DNA from: Natronococcus amylolyticus DSM 10524
GTDB taxonomy: Archaea > Halobacteriota > Halobacteria > Halobacteriales > Natrialbaceae
DNA: 64,000 nucleotides
NCBI RefSeq assembly: GCF_000337675.1
Contig: NZ_AOIB01000005.1
Span: 81,245-145,244, forward strand
Direction of reading: 5' to 3'
Under the pieces are notes generated by a model. The model saw only the letters and a program-made list of their open reading frames with translations. It did no database searches and was not told the DNA's origin. How positions within the stretch are numbered: the stretch's first letter is position 1; each line of letters opens with the position of its first letter. The position numbers were made by a program, and so were the translations under genes. Below, piece after piece: positions 50,410 through 59,272 of this stretch.

Positions 50410-51648
50410 ATGGACGTTCGGTTTCTGGGCGGGGCTCGCGAGATCGGTCGCAGCGCGGTGCTGATCGACGACTCCTTGCTGCTGGATTTCGGCATGGACT
50501 CGGGGAACCCACCGTCGTTTCCGATCGACGACGCCGACCCCGACGCGGTCGTCGTCGGCCACGGCCACCTCGACCACGTCGGCTCGATCCCCTCCCTGCT
50601 GGCGGGCGACGCCCGCCCGCCGATCCACTGGACGCCGCCGACGTACGACCTCGCGACGGTGCTCGCGCGGGATACCCTCAAACTTCACGGGGGAACGTAC
50701 AACTGCCCGTTCACCGAGACCGAGATCGCTCGCCTCGCACAGGTATCGGAGACTCACGGCTACGGCGAGTCCTTCGAGGCCGCGGGCTACGAGGTCATCT
50801 TCTTCGACGCAGGTCACGTCCCCGGGAGCGCCCACGTGCTGGTCTCCGACGGCGACACGCGGCTGCTCTACACCGGCGACTTCCACACTGAGGACCAGCA
50901 GTTGCTCTCCGGAACCGTGGCCCGTCCCGACGCTGACGCCGTGATCTGTGAGAGCACCTACTCGGACGTGAGCCGGCCGCCCCGAGAAGAGATCGAGCGA
51001 TCGTTCGTCGACAGCCTCGAGACCACCCTCTGGGAGGGCGGCACCGTCGTCGTCCCCGCGTTCGCGATCGGTCGCACTCAGGAGGTGCTCTGCATCTGCG
51101 AGGCGTACGACCTCGAGTGCTACGTCGACGGGATGGGAAAGCGCGTCACCGAACTCTTTCTCCGCGAGCGAAACCGCGACTTTCTGCGCGATCCCGACCT
51201 GCTCCGGCGGGCGAAGGGCAACGCCCGGTTCGTCGACGGGCGGGATGGACAACGGGAACGGATCGCCGAGCAAAACACCGTGATCGTCACGACTAGCGGG
51301 ATGCTCCACGGCGGCCCCGCGATGACGTACGTGCCGGCGATCCGCTCGCACCCGACGAACAAGATCGCCATGACGGGTCATCAGGTCGAGGGCACCCCCG
51401 GTCGCGAACTGTACGAGACCGGTAGTGCGGTGATCGACGGGCGCTCGATGCGAGTCAGTGCACAGGTCGAGCAGTACGATTTCTCCGCACACGCCGATCG
51501 AAAGGGCCTGCTCGAGTTCCTCGCACCCTACGCCGACGCTCGGATACTGATCAACCACGGCGACCGCTGTGAGGACTTTGCCGACGAGCTTCGGGTAGAG
51601 GGAATCGCCGCGGAAGCGCCGTCCCTCGGCGAGGAGCTGTCGCTCTGA
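50410..51648 (+). CDS. MBL-fold beta-CASP RNase (CPSF/Int9-like)
   Basis: The 412-residue nuclease of the beta-CASP group has the zinc motif GHGHLDHVG in the first MBL half, the beta-CASP cap (about 190-300), and late motifs TTSGMLHGGPA, AMTGHQVEGTPG and FSAHADRKGLLEFL (motifs A-C). These residues support RNA 3'-end processing or exonuclease activity. It lacks the KH domains of aCPSF1, so it is the shorter aCPSF2-like form. It starts MDVRFLGGAREIGRS directly. No partner gene is adjacent. Confidence 0.9.
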   Translation: MDVRFLGGAREIGRSAVLIDDSLLLDFGMDSGNPPSFPIDDADPDAVVVGHGHLDHVGSIPSLLAGDARPPIHWTPPTYDLATVLARDTLKLHGGTYNCPFTETEIARLAQVSETHGYGESFEAAGYEVIFFDAGHVPGSAHVLVSDGDTRLLYTGDFHTEDQQLLSGTVARPDADAVICESTYSDVSRPPREEIERSFVDSLETTLWEGGTVVVPAFAIGRTQEVLCICEAYDLECYVDGMGKRVTELFLRERNRDFLRDPDLLRRAKGNARFVDGRDGQRERIAEQNTVIVTTSGMLHGGPAMTYVPAIRSHPTNKIAMTGHQVEGTPGRELYETGSAVIDGRSMRVSAQVEQYDFSAHADRKGLLEFLAPYADARILINHGDRCEDFADELRVEGIAAEAPSLGEELSL

Positions 51649-51729
51649 GAGGCACCTGCGCCTTGATGCAACTGCGGGTGGGAGAACACGTATGGACGAC
51701 CTCACCCCGACCGCTCGAGGTGACTGTCG

Positions 51730-52278
51730 ATGACCCGGGTCCTGATCTGCTACGGCACGAGCGAGGGACAGACCGAGGCGATCGCCGAGCGGATGGGCGA
51801 CGTCGTCGGTGGCGAGGGCCACGAGGTAACCCTCACACACCTGAAACACCCGCCCAACGGGCTCGACCCCGGCGCCTACGACGGCATCGTGGTCGGCGCG
51901 TCGATCCACGGCGGCTCCCACCAGCGCTACGTCGGCTCGTTCGTTCGGGACCACCTCGAGACCCTGAACCGGCGACCGTCGGCCTTCTTTTCGGTCAGTC
52001 TCACGGCAGCCCACGACGATCCCGGCGAGCGCGCTCCCGCCGCGGAGCTCCTCGAGGCGTTCCTCGACGAAACCGGGTGGAACCCCGACGGCACGCTGGC
52101 GGTCGCGGGCGCGCTCAAGTACAGCGAGTACGGCCGGCTCAAGCGCTTCGTCATGCGCTGGATCGCGGGCCGGGCCAGCGGCGACACCGACACTGCCCGG
52201 GACTACGAGTACACCGACTGGGACGACGTCGAGTCGTTCGCTCGGGAGTTCACGACCCTGCTTCGGGCCGACGCCTGA
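51730..52278 (+). CDS. Flavodoxin-domain protein, HemG-like protoporphyrinogen oxidase
   Basis: The 182-residue protein has a flavodoxin fold with the FMN phosphate loop YGTSEGQTEAIA (about 9-20), GASIHGGSHQRYVGSFV and SVSLTAAHDDP. The pattern fits HemG, which oxidises protoporphyrinogen IX using quinone. That step would complement PitA (Cld/ChdC) of this genome, though the two pathway types are alternative routes. No other haem gene is adjacent, so it could be a general flavodoxin. Confidence 0.8.
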   Translation: MTRVLICYGTSEGQTEAIAERMGDVVGGEGHEVTLTHLKHPPNGLDPGAYDGIVVGASIHGGSHQRYVGSFVRDHLETLNRRPSAFFSVSLTAAHDDPGERAPAAELLEAFLDETGWNPDGTLAVAGALKYSEYGRLKRFVMRWIAGRASGDTDTARDYEYTDWDDVESFAREFTTLLRADA

Positions 52279-52412
52279 GACGGGTTCTCGTAACCGGTTA
52301 CCGGCGTACTCCCCGTGTTCCTTCGGCCGTGTCGAGACTGACAACCAGCAGGCGTGTAACCGGCCCGCAGACGGAGTCGTAGCGGACGGCACCTGGATTG
52401 GTAGGCCGAAGT

Positions 52413-52420
52413 GTAATACC
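52413..52420 (+). promoter_or_regulatory. TATA box for Asn-synthase-like gene
   Basis: GTAATACC lies 24-31 bases before ATG 52444, indicating a leaderless start and fixing the start codon. Confidence 0.6.
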
Positions 52421-52443
52421 CCCTCTACACCAGACTTTTCGTA

Positions 52444-54324
52444 ATGGTTGGGGTCTGCGGTGCGTTCGGGAGAGAGAGACCGGATATCGAGCCGATGGCC
52501 GAGTGGGTCGGCCGAGGTGACGTCGGCGAAGCAGGGAGACACGACGGCGCCGGGCTGACCTGCCTCGCGGCGACACACCGACAGACCCCACAGCCGGTTC
52601 GGGTTCCGGAGCGAGACGCGACGCTGCTGGTCTCCGGAACCGTCTACAGTCGTCTCGGTGACGGCTCGCGGCGGAGACGGCCTGCGGGCGTCTCGACGCC
52701 GGAGTTCTGTGCACGCGAGTACGCCGCCGACGGGCTCGAGGCGCTGACCGAACTCAACGGCGAGTTCGTCGCGGTCGTCCTCGAGCACGCGGACCGGCGG
52801 CTGCGGCTCGTGACGGATCTCCTCGGCAGTCGGCCACTGTACTACCACTCGAGCGGCGACCGGCTGCTGTTCTCGACGGCCGTTCAGTCGCTGGTCGACC
52901 ACCCCGGCGTTCCGGCCGCGTTCGATCCGTCCGGACTGGTCGAGTACCTCGCTCACAAGCGGGTCCGAGGAACGCAGACACTCTACGAGGGAATCGCGCA
53001 GCTGCCGCCCGCCTCGATCACGACGGTCGAACTCGGGGACGAGGGCTCGATCGCACACGACCGCTACTGGTACCCGACCCCGCAGCCGACGTCGCTGTCC
53101 GCCGATCGGTTCGTCGATCGGTTCCTGGAGCGCTTTGCCGCCGCCGTCGACGACCGGGTTCGGTCCGAACGAACCCACGGCCTGTTGCTCTCGGGTGGCA
53201 GCGACTCCCGGCTCCTCGCGGCGACGGTCGATCCCGACCGGACGTACGGTTTCACTACCGGCTCGACGACGTCGGGTGACGAGTCGTCCATCGCGGCCCG
53301 CGTCGCCCGAAGCATCGACGTTCCGTTCACGCGACTCGAGCTCGACCCGGACCGAACCCCGGCGCTGCTCGAGGCGTACGGCCGACACGGCAACGGGATC
53401 GGCTGGTTCAACGAGGCGCGAACCCTCGCGGTCGCCGACGAGATCCGCGGGGACGTCGACACCCTCGTCTCCGGGCTGTACGCCGACGTCTTCTTCAAGG
53501 GGTGGACCCTCCCCGACCGCCGGCTCTCGACGCCGCTCGGCGACATCACGCTCCCGGTCGGACGGGCGGCCGAGAATCGGCGGCAGTTCCTGGAGACGCG
53601 GTCGAAGGCGACTCCGGCGTACGTCGACACCGACGCGGTCCCGTCCGCTCGTCGGGTGCTCGAGCGATCCCTGACCGACACCACCGAGGGCGTCCGCGAC
53701 CACGGCGTCGACTACCCGTCGATGGCGGAGCTCGGACGAGTCGACTTCTGGTACCCCCTGACCAACGAGAGCTCCTTCGACCGGTACGCCGACGTTCAGG
53801 TGCTGCCGACGGTCTACCCGTTTCTCGATCGCCGGCTGATCGAACTCTCGCTCGAGCTACCCCGGTCCGACGCGATGCGACGGAACGTCGTCAACCGCGC
53901 GGTGTCGCGGCTCGCGCCCGACCTCGCGGCGATCTCCCACAACGAGAGTGGCGTCTCGCTCTCCCGGCCGCGGGCGCTCCACTGGCTCGGCCAGCTCTAC
54001 CGCGAGCGCGTCGGCGACTCGAGCGACGGGACGAACGCGGCCGCGCTGCGAGAGGACTGGCTCCCGACGTTCGTCCGCGAGCACGAGGCGACGATCCGGG
54101 CGCTTCCCGGTATCGAGTACGAGGAGGTTTGTCGCCTCTGTCGGGAGCACCGCCGCGGGGCGAACCACACCGGGTCGATCAGCGGACTGGTGAGCGTGCT
54201 GGCGATGCCGGCGACGGGGACGATCGTCGACGCCGGATCCGGGACCGATGCGGTGCCGGACCGGAACTCGAGCCGTTCCGGTAACGCCCCGAGTACGGGA
54301 ACCGGAACCGGCTTCCGGACCTGA
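52444..54324 (+). CDS. Asparagine-synthase-like protein without N-terminal catalytic Cys2
   Basis: The 626-residue protein has an Ntn-type glutaminase domain (about 1-190), a synthetase domain with PP-loop LLLSGGSDSRLLAA (about 238-251), and a C-terminal helical part ending in a disordered Gly/Ser/Thr tail. The N-terminus reads MVGVCGAFG, so Cys is residue 5, not residue 2 as in AsnB, where the freed N-terminal Cys is the nucleophile. The amidotransferase half is therefore probably inactive or differently processed, while the adenylating half looks intact. The substrate may be something other than aspartate. Confidence 0.85.
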   Translation: MVGVCGAFGRERPDIEPMAEWVGRGDVGEAGRHDGAGLTCLAATHRQTPQPVRVPERDATLLVSGTVYSRLGDGSRRRRPAGVSTPEFCAREYAADGLEALTELNGEFVAVVLEHADRRLRLVTDLLGSRPLYYHSSGDRLLFSTAVQSLVDHPGVPAAFDPSGLVEYLAHKRVRGTQTLYEGIAQLPPASITTVELGDEGSIAHDRYWYPTPQPTSLSADRFVDRFLERFAAAVDDRVRSERTHGLLLSGGSDSRLLAATVDPDRTYGFTTGSTTSGDESSIAARVARSIDVPFTRLELDPDRTPALLEAYGRHGNGIGWFNEARTLAVADEIRGDVDTLVSGLYADVFFKGWTLPDRRLSTPLGDITLPVGRAAENRRQFLETRSKATPAYVDTDAVPSARRVLERSLTDTTEGVRDHGVDYPSMAELGRVDFWYPLTNESSFDRYADVQVLPTVYPFLDRRLIELSLELPRSDAMRRNVVNRAVSRLAPDLAAISHNESGVSLSRPRALHWLGQLYRERVGDSSDGTNAAALREDWLPTFVREHEATIRALPGIEYEEVCRLCREHRRGANHTGSISGLVSVLAMPATGTIVDAGSGTDAVPDRNSSRSGNAPSTGTGTGFRT

Positions 54325-54359
54325 AACGCCTTTTACGTCGGTCGCCGTCCCAACGACGG

Positions 54360-54770
54360 ATGGCACACGATACCGACACCGATCTCGAGGCCCTCGAGCT
54401 GAGCGAAACGGAGGAGGCGGCTCTACACGAGCTCCAGCTCGGCATCGAGTACGTCCATCGGGCCTACGGGAACCTGCTCCAGTTTCACCACGAACTCGGC
54501 CACGCCATGGACCGAATCGGCGACGCCGAAGACCAGCTTCGGGAGGCCGGCCACGAGGAGTTGGCCGACCGCCTGCGCGACGATCATCTTCCGGCGGGCG
54601 CGATTAGCGACCGGTGGACCTACGAACTGGTCGAGGAGTTCTCGGACGGCTTCCTCGAGGACGCCGACGCCTTCGAGGACGAGGTTCGAGAGGAACTGGC
54701 GGACGGGATCGGTCACGTCACCGAACGCCGCCAGCAGCGCCGGATCCGCGAGCGCGCTCGGCGGGAGTGA
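54360..54770 (+). CDS. Conserved haloarchaeal helical protein, unknown
   Basis: The 136-residue acidic all-helical protein starts MAHDTDTDLEALELSETEEA and contains ELQLGIEYVHRAYGNLLQFHHELGHAMDRI and a second helical pair ending in a basic tail (RRQQRRIRERARRE). His-rich turns FHHELGH could bind metal. A TTTTACG box at 54331-54336 lies 24-29 bases before the ATG (leaderless). It is likely a coiled helical bundle. The family was not recognised. Confidence 0.7.
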   Translation: MAHDTDTDLEALELSETEEAALHELQLGIEYVHRAYGNLLQFHHELGHAMDRIGDAEDQLREAGHEELADRLRDDHLPAGAISDRWTYELVEEFSDGFLEDADAFEDEVREELADGIGHVTERRQQRRIRERARRE

Positions 54771-54819
54771 CGACCGACGACTGCTAACTGTTTTCGAACC
54801 CCGCTCCGTAGACGAACCC

Positions 54820-55947
54820 ATGACCGATCGGTACGACGCTATCGTCCTCGGGGTGGGCGGAATCGGGAGCGCCGCGACCGCCCACCTGGCGACGCGAGGC
54901 GCCGACGTCCTCGGCCTCGAGCGCTACGACGTCCCCCACGACTACGGCTCCTCGCACGGCCGGTCCAGGATGTTCAGACTCGCCTATGCCGAGGACCCGG
55001 CCTACGTCCCGCTCGCGAAGCGGGCCGCCGAGCTGTGGGACGACCTCGAGGACGCGACCGACCGGCGACTGTTCTACCGCACGGGATCGGTCGACGCCGG
55101 GCCCGCCGACGGCGAACTGGTCGCGGGCTCGAGACGCTCCTGTGCGGAACACGGCCTCGAGTACGAGGAACTGTCGAGCAGCGAGCTGACCGAGCGCTAC
55201 CCCGGCTACCGACTTCCGGAAGGGTACGAGGCGATCTACCAGCCCGACGGGGGGTTCCTCGAGCCAGAGGCCTGCACCGTCGGCCACGTCGAGCGCGCCC
55301 ACCGGGCGGGGGCGACGATCCGGGCCCGAGAGCGCGTCGTCGACTGGCGCCCGACGAGCGACGGCGTCCGCGTCGAGACCGACCACGACAGCTACGAGGC
55401 CGATCGGCTCGTCGTCACCGCCGGCGCGTGGGCGGGACGTTTCGTCGACGCCCTCGAGTCGGTGCTGGTCCCCGAGCGACAGGCGCTCGCGTGGTTCCAG
55501 CCGACCGAACCCGACCACTTCGAGCGCGAGCGGTTCCCGGTCTGGAACCTCGAGGTCCCGGAGGGCCGGTACTACGGGTTTCCCGTCCACGACGTCCCGG
55601 GGCTCAAGCTCGGCCGGTACAACCACCGCGAGGAGGTCGTCGATCCCGACGCCTTCGAGCGCGAGCCGACCCAGACCGACGAGTGGCTCCTCAGGGAGTT
55701 CGCCGAACGGTACTTCCCCGACGGCGCCGGACCGACGATGGGGCTCCAGACCTGCCTCTTTACCAACACCCCCGACGACGACTTCGTCCTGGATACGCTC
55801 CCCGAGAGCCCGCAGGTCGCCGTCGGCGCCGGCTTCTCCGGCCACGGGTTCAAGTTCGCCAGCGTCATCGGGGAGCTCCTCGCCGATCTGGCGCTCGAGG
55901 GCGAGACCGACCACCCGATCGAGCCGTTCGCGATCGACCGGTTCTGA
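54820..55947 (+). CDS. FAD-dependent amine oxidase (N-methyltryptophan/sarcosine oxidase family)
   Basis: The 375-residue protein has a Rossmann FAD motif GVGGIGSAATAHLA (about 11-24), the family phrase SSHGRSRMFRLAYAEDPAYV, and a C-terminal GAGFSGHGFKFASVIGELLADL. In sarcosine oxidase a Cys carries the covalent flavin; here GLQTCLFTNTPDDDFVLD contains the equivalent Cys (residue about 312). It oxidises N-methyl amino acids to aldehydes with H2O2. The amidase gene follows 99 bases downstream on the same strand, so amino-acid catabolism is plausible. Confidence 0.88.
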   Translation: MTDRYDAIVLGVGGIGSAATAHLATRGADVLGLERYDVPHDYGSSHGRSRMFRLAYAEDPAYVPLAKRAAELWDDLEDATDRRLFYRTGSVDAGPADGELVAGSRRSCAEHGLEYEELSSSELTERYPGYRLPEGYEAIYQPDGGFLEPEACTVGHVERAHRAGATIRARERVVDWRPTSDGVRVETDHDSYEADRLVVTAGAWAGRFVDALESVLVPERQALAWFQPTEPDHFERERFPVWNLEVPEGRYYGFPVHDVPGLKLGRYNHREEVVDPDAFEREPTQTDEWLLREFAERYFPDGAGPTMGLQTCLFTNTPDDDFVLDTLPESPQVAVGAGFSGHGFKFASVIGELLADLALEGETDHPIEPFAIDRF

Positions 55948-56045
55948 GGGCGTCGCCGAGACCCCTTCGTCTCGAACCGGCGCGATCCGCCCGCGGTTGA
56001 AGCCGCCGGACCCAGGCTTATCCCTCCGTTCGTGTGACGGTCACT

Positions 56046-57482
56046 ATGGGCGGAGATAGCACGCAGTTTTCCGCGGCCGGGATCACGAGACGAATCAGGG
56101 ACGGCGAGCTGTCCCCCGTCGAGGTCGTCGAGGACCACCTCGAGGGCATCCGCGAGCGAAACGAGCGGACGAACGCGTTCGTCACCGTCGCCGAGGAGTC
56201 GGCCCGCGAGGCGGCCGTCGAGGCCGAGCGCGCGATCGAGGACGGCGAGCCGCTGCCCCCGCTCCACGGCGTTCCCGTCGCCGTCAAGGATATCGACGAC
56301 GTCGCGGGGGTCGAGACCACCCACGGCTCGCGGCTGCTCGAGGATCGCGTCGCCGACGCCGACGCGGCGTACGTCGCCCGCCTGAAGGCTGCGGGTGCGA
56401 TCGTCGTCGGCAAAACCAACGCGCCCGAATTCGGCGTCGGCACGACGACGGACAACCGCGTCGCCGGCCCGACGAGCACACCCTTCGACCTCGATCGCAC
56501 CGCCGGCGGCTCCTCGGGCGGGGCGGGGGCGGCGCTGGCCGACCGCCTCGTCCCGCTCGCGCCGGGCTCCGATACTGGCGGTTCGATCCGCATCCCCGCG
56601 AGCGCCTGCGGCGTCTACGGACACAAACCCACGTACGGACTGGTGCCGAACGTGGATCGGCCCAACGCCTTCGCCAGTCACACGCCGTTCTACCACGTCG
56701 GCCCGATGACCCGCACCGTCGACGACGCCGCGCTCGCGCTAACGGCGATGGCAGGCCCTCACCGCGACGACCCCCACTCGGTGCCCGCGACCGACGACTA
56801 CCTCGCCGCTGTCGACCGACCGATCGACGACCTGCGGATCGCCTACAGTCCCGATCTGGGGATCTACCCGCTCGAGCCCGCGGTCCGGGAAACGATCGAC
56901 GACGCCGTCGGAGCCCTCGAGCGGGCCGGTGCGACCGTCGACGCGGTCGATCCGAGGCTGGCCCACGACCGCGAGGAGATCCTCGAGGCGTTCTACACGA
57001 TGGCGACCGTCCGCTGGCAGGCGACCCTCGACGACCTCGAGGACCGGGGCTTCGATCCGCGCGACGAGGACCGCGACCGACTGCACCACGCGTTCGTCGA
57101 GACCGTTCTGGACGCGGAACCGCCGACCGTTCGGGAGCTCACCCGCGCTGACGTCGTTCGCTCGCGGGTTTTCGACGACCTGCAGGACTGCTTCGAGGAG
57201 TACGACCTGATCGCGTCGGCGACGCTGGCCACGACCCCGTTCCCTCACGGCGAACCGCCCGAAACGATCGACGGCGTCGACGTCGGCCCGCGACGGGGCT
57301 GGGTGCTCACGCAGCCGTACAACCTCACCGGCCATCCCGCCGCCTCGGTCCCCGCGGGGTTCGTCGACGGGCTCCCCGTCGGCCTCCAGCTCGCCGGGGA
57401 ACGCTTCGGCGACGCCGACGTCCTCGCGGCCAGCGCCGCCCTCGAGCGACGGCGACCGTGGATCGATCGGTACCCGACGTAG
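56046..57482 (+). CDS. Amidase (amidase signature family)
   Basis: The 478-residue enzyme has the amidase signature with the Ser-cisSer-Lys triad: VAVKDIDDV (Lys), TAGGSSGGAGAALA (cis-Ser) and DTGGSIRIPASACG (nucleophile Ser), near residues 78, 155 and 179. Members hydrolyse small amides or transfer ammonia (as GatA). No gatC/gatB genes are adjacent, so a catabolic amidase is more likely. GTG at 56034 is an alternative start four codons earlier. It converges with the LLM gene with 14 bases between stops. Confidence 0.9.
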   Translation: MGGDSTQFSAAGITRRIRDGELSPVEVVEDHLEGIRERNERTNAFVTVAEESAREAAVEAERAIEDGEPLPPLHGVPVAVKDIDDVAGVETTHGSRLLEDRVADADAAYVARLKAAGAIVVGKTNAPEFGVGTTTDNRVAGPTSTPFDLDRTAGGSSGGAGAALADRLVPLAPGSDTGGSIRIPASACGVYGHKPTYGLVPNVDRPNAFASHTPFYHVGPMTRTVDDAALALTAMAGPHRDDPHSVPATDDYLAAVDRPIDDLRIAYSPDLGIYPLEPAVRETIDDAVGALERAGATVDAVDPRLAHDREEILEAFYTMATVRWQATLDDLEDRGFDPRDEDRDRLHHAFVETVLDAEPPTVRELTRADVVRSRVFDDLQDCFEEYDLIASATLATTPFPHGEPPETIDGVDVGPRRGWVLTQPYNLTGHPAASVPAGFVDGLPVGLQLAGERFGDADVLAASAALERRRPWIDRYPT

Positions 57483-57496
57483 CGTCCGTCACAGGC

Positions 57497-58417
57497 CTAC
57501 AGCCCGTCGATGATCTCGTCGGCGAAGCGCTCGAGCCCGCGCTCGCGGTCCTCGTTCTGGAGACCGATGATGGCGTGATCGAGGCCGTAGGACTCGAGCC
57601 GGCGGAAGTAGTCGCGGTACCACTCGACGCCGGCTCGATACCCGAGGTGCAGCGGCTCGGGATCGGCGGTCGGATCCTCGGCGAGTTCGACTCGGACCGC
57701 GATCGCGAACGGTTTGTCCGCAGTCGCCTCGCGCCACTGTGCGATGTAGCTCTCCAGGGTCGACTCGGGGAGGTGATAAAAGAGCCAGCCGTCGCCGTGC
57801 TCGGCGATCCACTCGTCGGCCTGCCGGGAGTTCCCGGTCGGCAGCAGCGGGATCGTCCCTTCCGTCGGCTTCGGAACGACGTCGAGCTCGCCCTCGAGCC
57901 GACCCCACCGCCCCTCGAGGGTGGGGTAGTCCTCCCGCCAGACCGTCCGCAGGGCCTCGCATCCCTCGCGAAACAGTTCGCCTCGCGCCTCGCGGTCGAC
58001 CCCGAAGGCGGGGTACTCCGGGTCCCGGTCGCCCGAGGCGACGCCCATCACGAGCCGCCCGTTCGAGAGCCGATCGACCGTCGCGGCCGACTTCGCGACG
58101 TGTAACGGATGACGAAGCGGGAGGACGACGCTCGAGGTTCCCAGCGCGACCTCGTCGGTGTGGGCGGCGACGTGGGAGAGCCACGGCCAGGTGTCGAAGG
58201 TCTGGCCCGCGTCGCCGAACTTCGGCCAGTAGGTGGGAACGTCCCGCGCCCAGAGGCCGTCGAACCCCAGCTCCTCGGCGAGAGTCGCGAGTTCGATCTC
58301 CGCCTCGGGGTCGGGCCTCGAGCGGTTCGCCCCGGTCAGGGGAAACCCCGCACCGAAGGTCAGTCCCTCGCCGTCGAACAGCCGTCGGTAGCCCGCGTTC
58401 GCGTGATTGGAGGACAT
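57497..58417 (-). CDS. LLM-class flavin-dependent oxidoreductase (TIGR03571-like)
   Basis: The 306-residue TIM-barrel flavoprotein of the bacterial luciferase-like group has LTFGAGFPLTGANRSRPDPE, LAEELGFDGLWARDVPTY, the flavin-contact region LGTSSVVLPLRHPLHVAKSAATVDRLSNGRLVMGVASGD, and a C-terminal half of typical length. It is likely FMN- or F420-dependent; the family includes both. No substrate is deducible. It is convergent with the amidase gene. Confidence 0.88.
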   Translation of the reverse strand: MSSNHANAGYRRLFDGEGLTFGAGFPLTGANRSRPDPEAEIELATLAEELGFDGLWARDVPTYWPKFGDAGQTFDTWPWLSHVAAHTDEVALGTSSVVLPLRHPLHVAKSAATVDRLSNGRLVMGVASGDRDPEYPAFGVDREARGELFREGCEALRTVWREDYPTLEGRWGRLEGELDVVPKPTEGTIPLLPTGNSRQADEWIAEHGDGWLFYHLPESTLESYIAQWREATADKPFAIAVRVELAEDPTADPEPLHLGYRAGVEWYRDYFRRLESYGLDHAIIGLQNEDRERGLERFADEIIDGL

Positions 58418-58477
58418 TCGCTCGAGCTATCGGCTGCGTTCACAAGACGCTGTTCGTTCTCGACCCGATGATCGAAC

Positions 58478-59038
58478 TCAGCGACGGGAACTGGGATCGA
58501 CGTACCCCAGTCCCGGGCAGCCGTCGACGTACCAGAGCGCGATCGCCGCCCCGAACAGCACCCACTCGAACAGGAAGAAGATCGCGGGGTTCGTGAACGG
58601 GCCGACGACTAGCTCGACGACCGCGGGCGGTTCGAACAGCCGCTCGCCGTACCGGAACGTCGGCTGCTCGAGCAGCGGCCAGACCAGGAACTCCGTCTCG
58701 AACGGATACCCGAGAAACGCCCGCGGCGGGATGTCGGCCAGGAGATGGGAGAGGTGTGCGACGACGAACGCGGTGGCTGTCTCGACGCGGCCGAGCGCGA
58801 ACCCGACGGCGTAGACGACGACGATCAACGCCGCCGCGAAGAACAGCGAGTGGGCGAGCGAGCGGCCGCTTGGCAGGATGCCGACCCACCAAGCCAGCGG
58901 CTTGTCGATCAGGTCGGCGAACTGCGAGCCGACCAGGACCGCGAGGGCGGGTTCGGCTCGCGGCGGCCGTCCGAACCGGCCGCGGGCGTACAGCGAGTAC
59001 AGGAGGTAGGCCACGCCGAGGTGTCCCCAGGGCCACAT
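58478..59038 (-). CDS. DUF457 / YbcI-like membrane-bound metal-dependent hydrolase
   Basis: The 186-residue polytopic protein has four to five helices. Metal-site motifs lie at the membrane face: MWPWGHLGVAYLLYSL, GSQFADLIDKPLAWW, GRSLAHSLFFAAAL and AHLSHLLADIPPRAFLGYPFE. The His/Asp set is typical of DUF457, a presumed hydrolase that in bacteria is linked to lipid or DNA-damage responses. A 17-base palindrome lies 29-45 bases upstream of its ATG. Confidence 0.85.
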   Translation of the reverse strand: MWPWGHLGVAYLLYSLYARGRFGRPPRAEPALAVLVGSQFADLIDKPLAWWVGILPSGRSLAHSLFFAAALIVVVYAVGFALGRVETATAFVVAHLSHLLADIPPRAFLGYPFETEFLVWPLLEQPTFRYGERLFEPPAVVELVVGPFTNPAIFFLFEWVLFGAAIALWYVDGCPGLGYVDPSSRR

Positions 59039-59066
59039 GGATCGGCCGTAGCCGTCGGAGCGTGTA

Positions 59067-59083
59067 GTTACGGCGTCCGTAAC
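59067..59083. promoter_or_regulatory. Palindrome GTTACG-N5-CGTAAC in DUF457 promoter
   Basis: A perfect inverted repeat with six-base arms and five-base centre lies 29-45 bases before ATG 59038, inside the expected core-promoter region. It resembles, but does not match, the GTAACG-TC-CGTTAC site at 18960. A repressor or activator site is the likely role. Confidence 0.45.
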
Positions 59084-59252
59084 CCAGAGATGCGACGGCG
59101 TGCCGACGGGTAGACGCCACGTAAGCCGGGACGCGCGACTCTCGGTCGCTCCGTCGGCGCCAGCAGGGATACTCGTAGATAAGGGGCCAGACGCCCTGGC
59201 GTGTCGAAGCCAGAAGGGACATCGCTGAATCCGGTCTCGAGTAGTTGTTCAG

Positions 59253-59272
59253 AACACCGATACGGTGGTGTT
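59253..59272 (-). terminator. Hairpin immediately after phoU stop
   Basis: AACACCG and CGGTGGTGTT can pair around a short ATA loop with one bulge, and the hairpin overlaps the phoU TAA. No T-run follows directly. It is a candidate terminator or 3'-end stabiliser. Confidence 0.4.

Noticed and set aside
50278-53703. A 1141-codon minus-strand frame
   Set aside because: It is antisense to the beta-CASP, HemG-like and Asn-synthase-like genes, all of which have family motifs; the antisense product has no recognisable domain.
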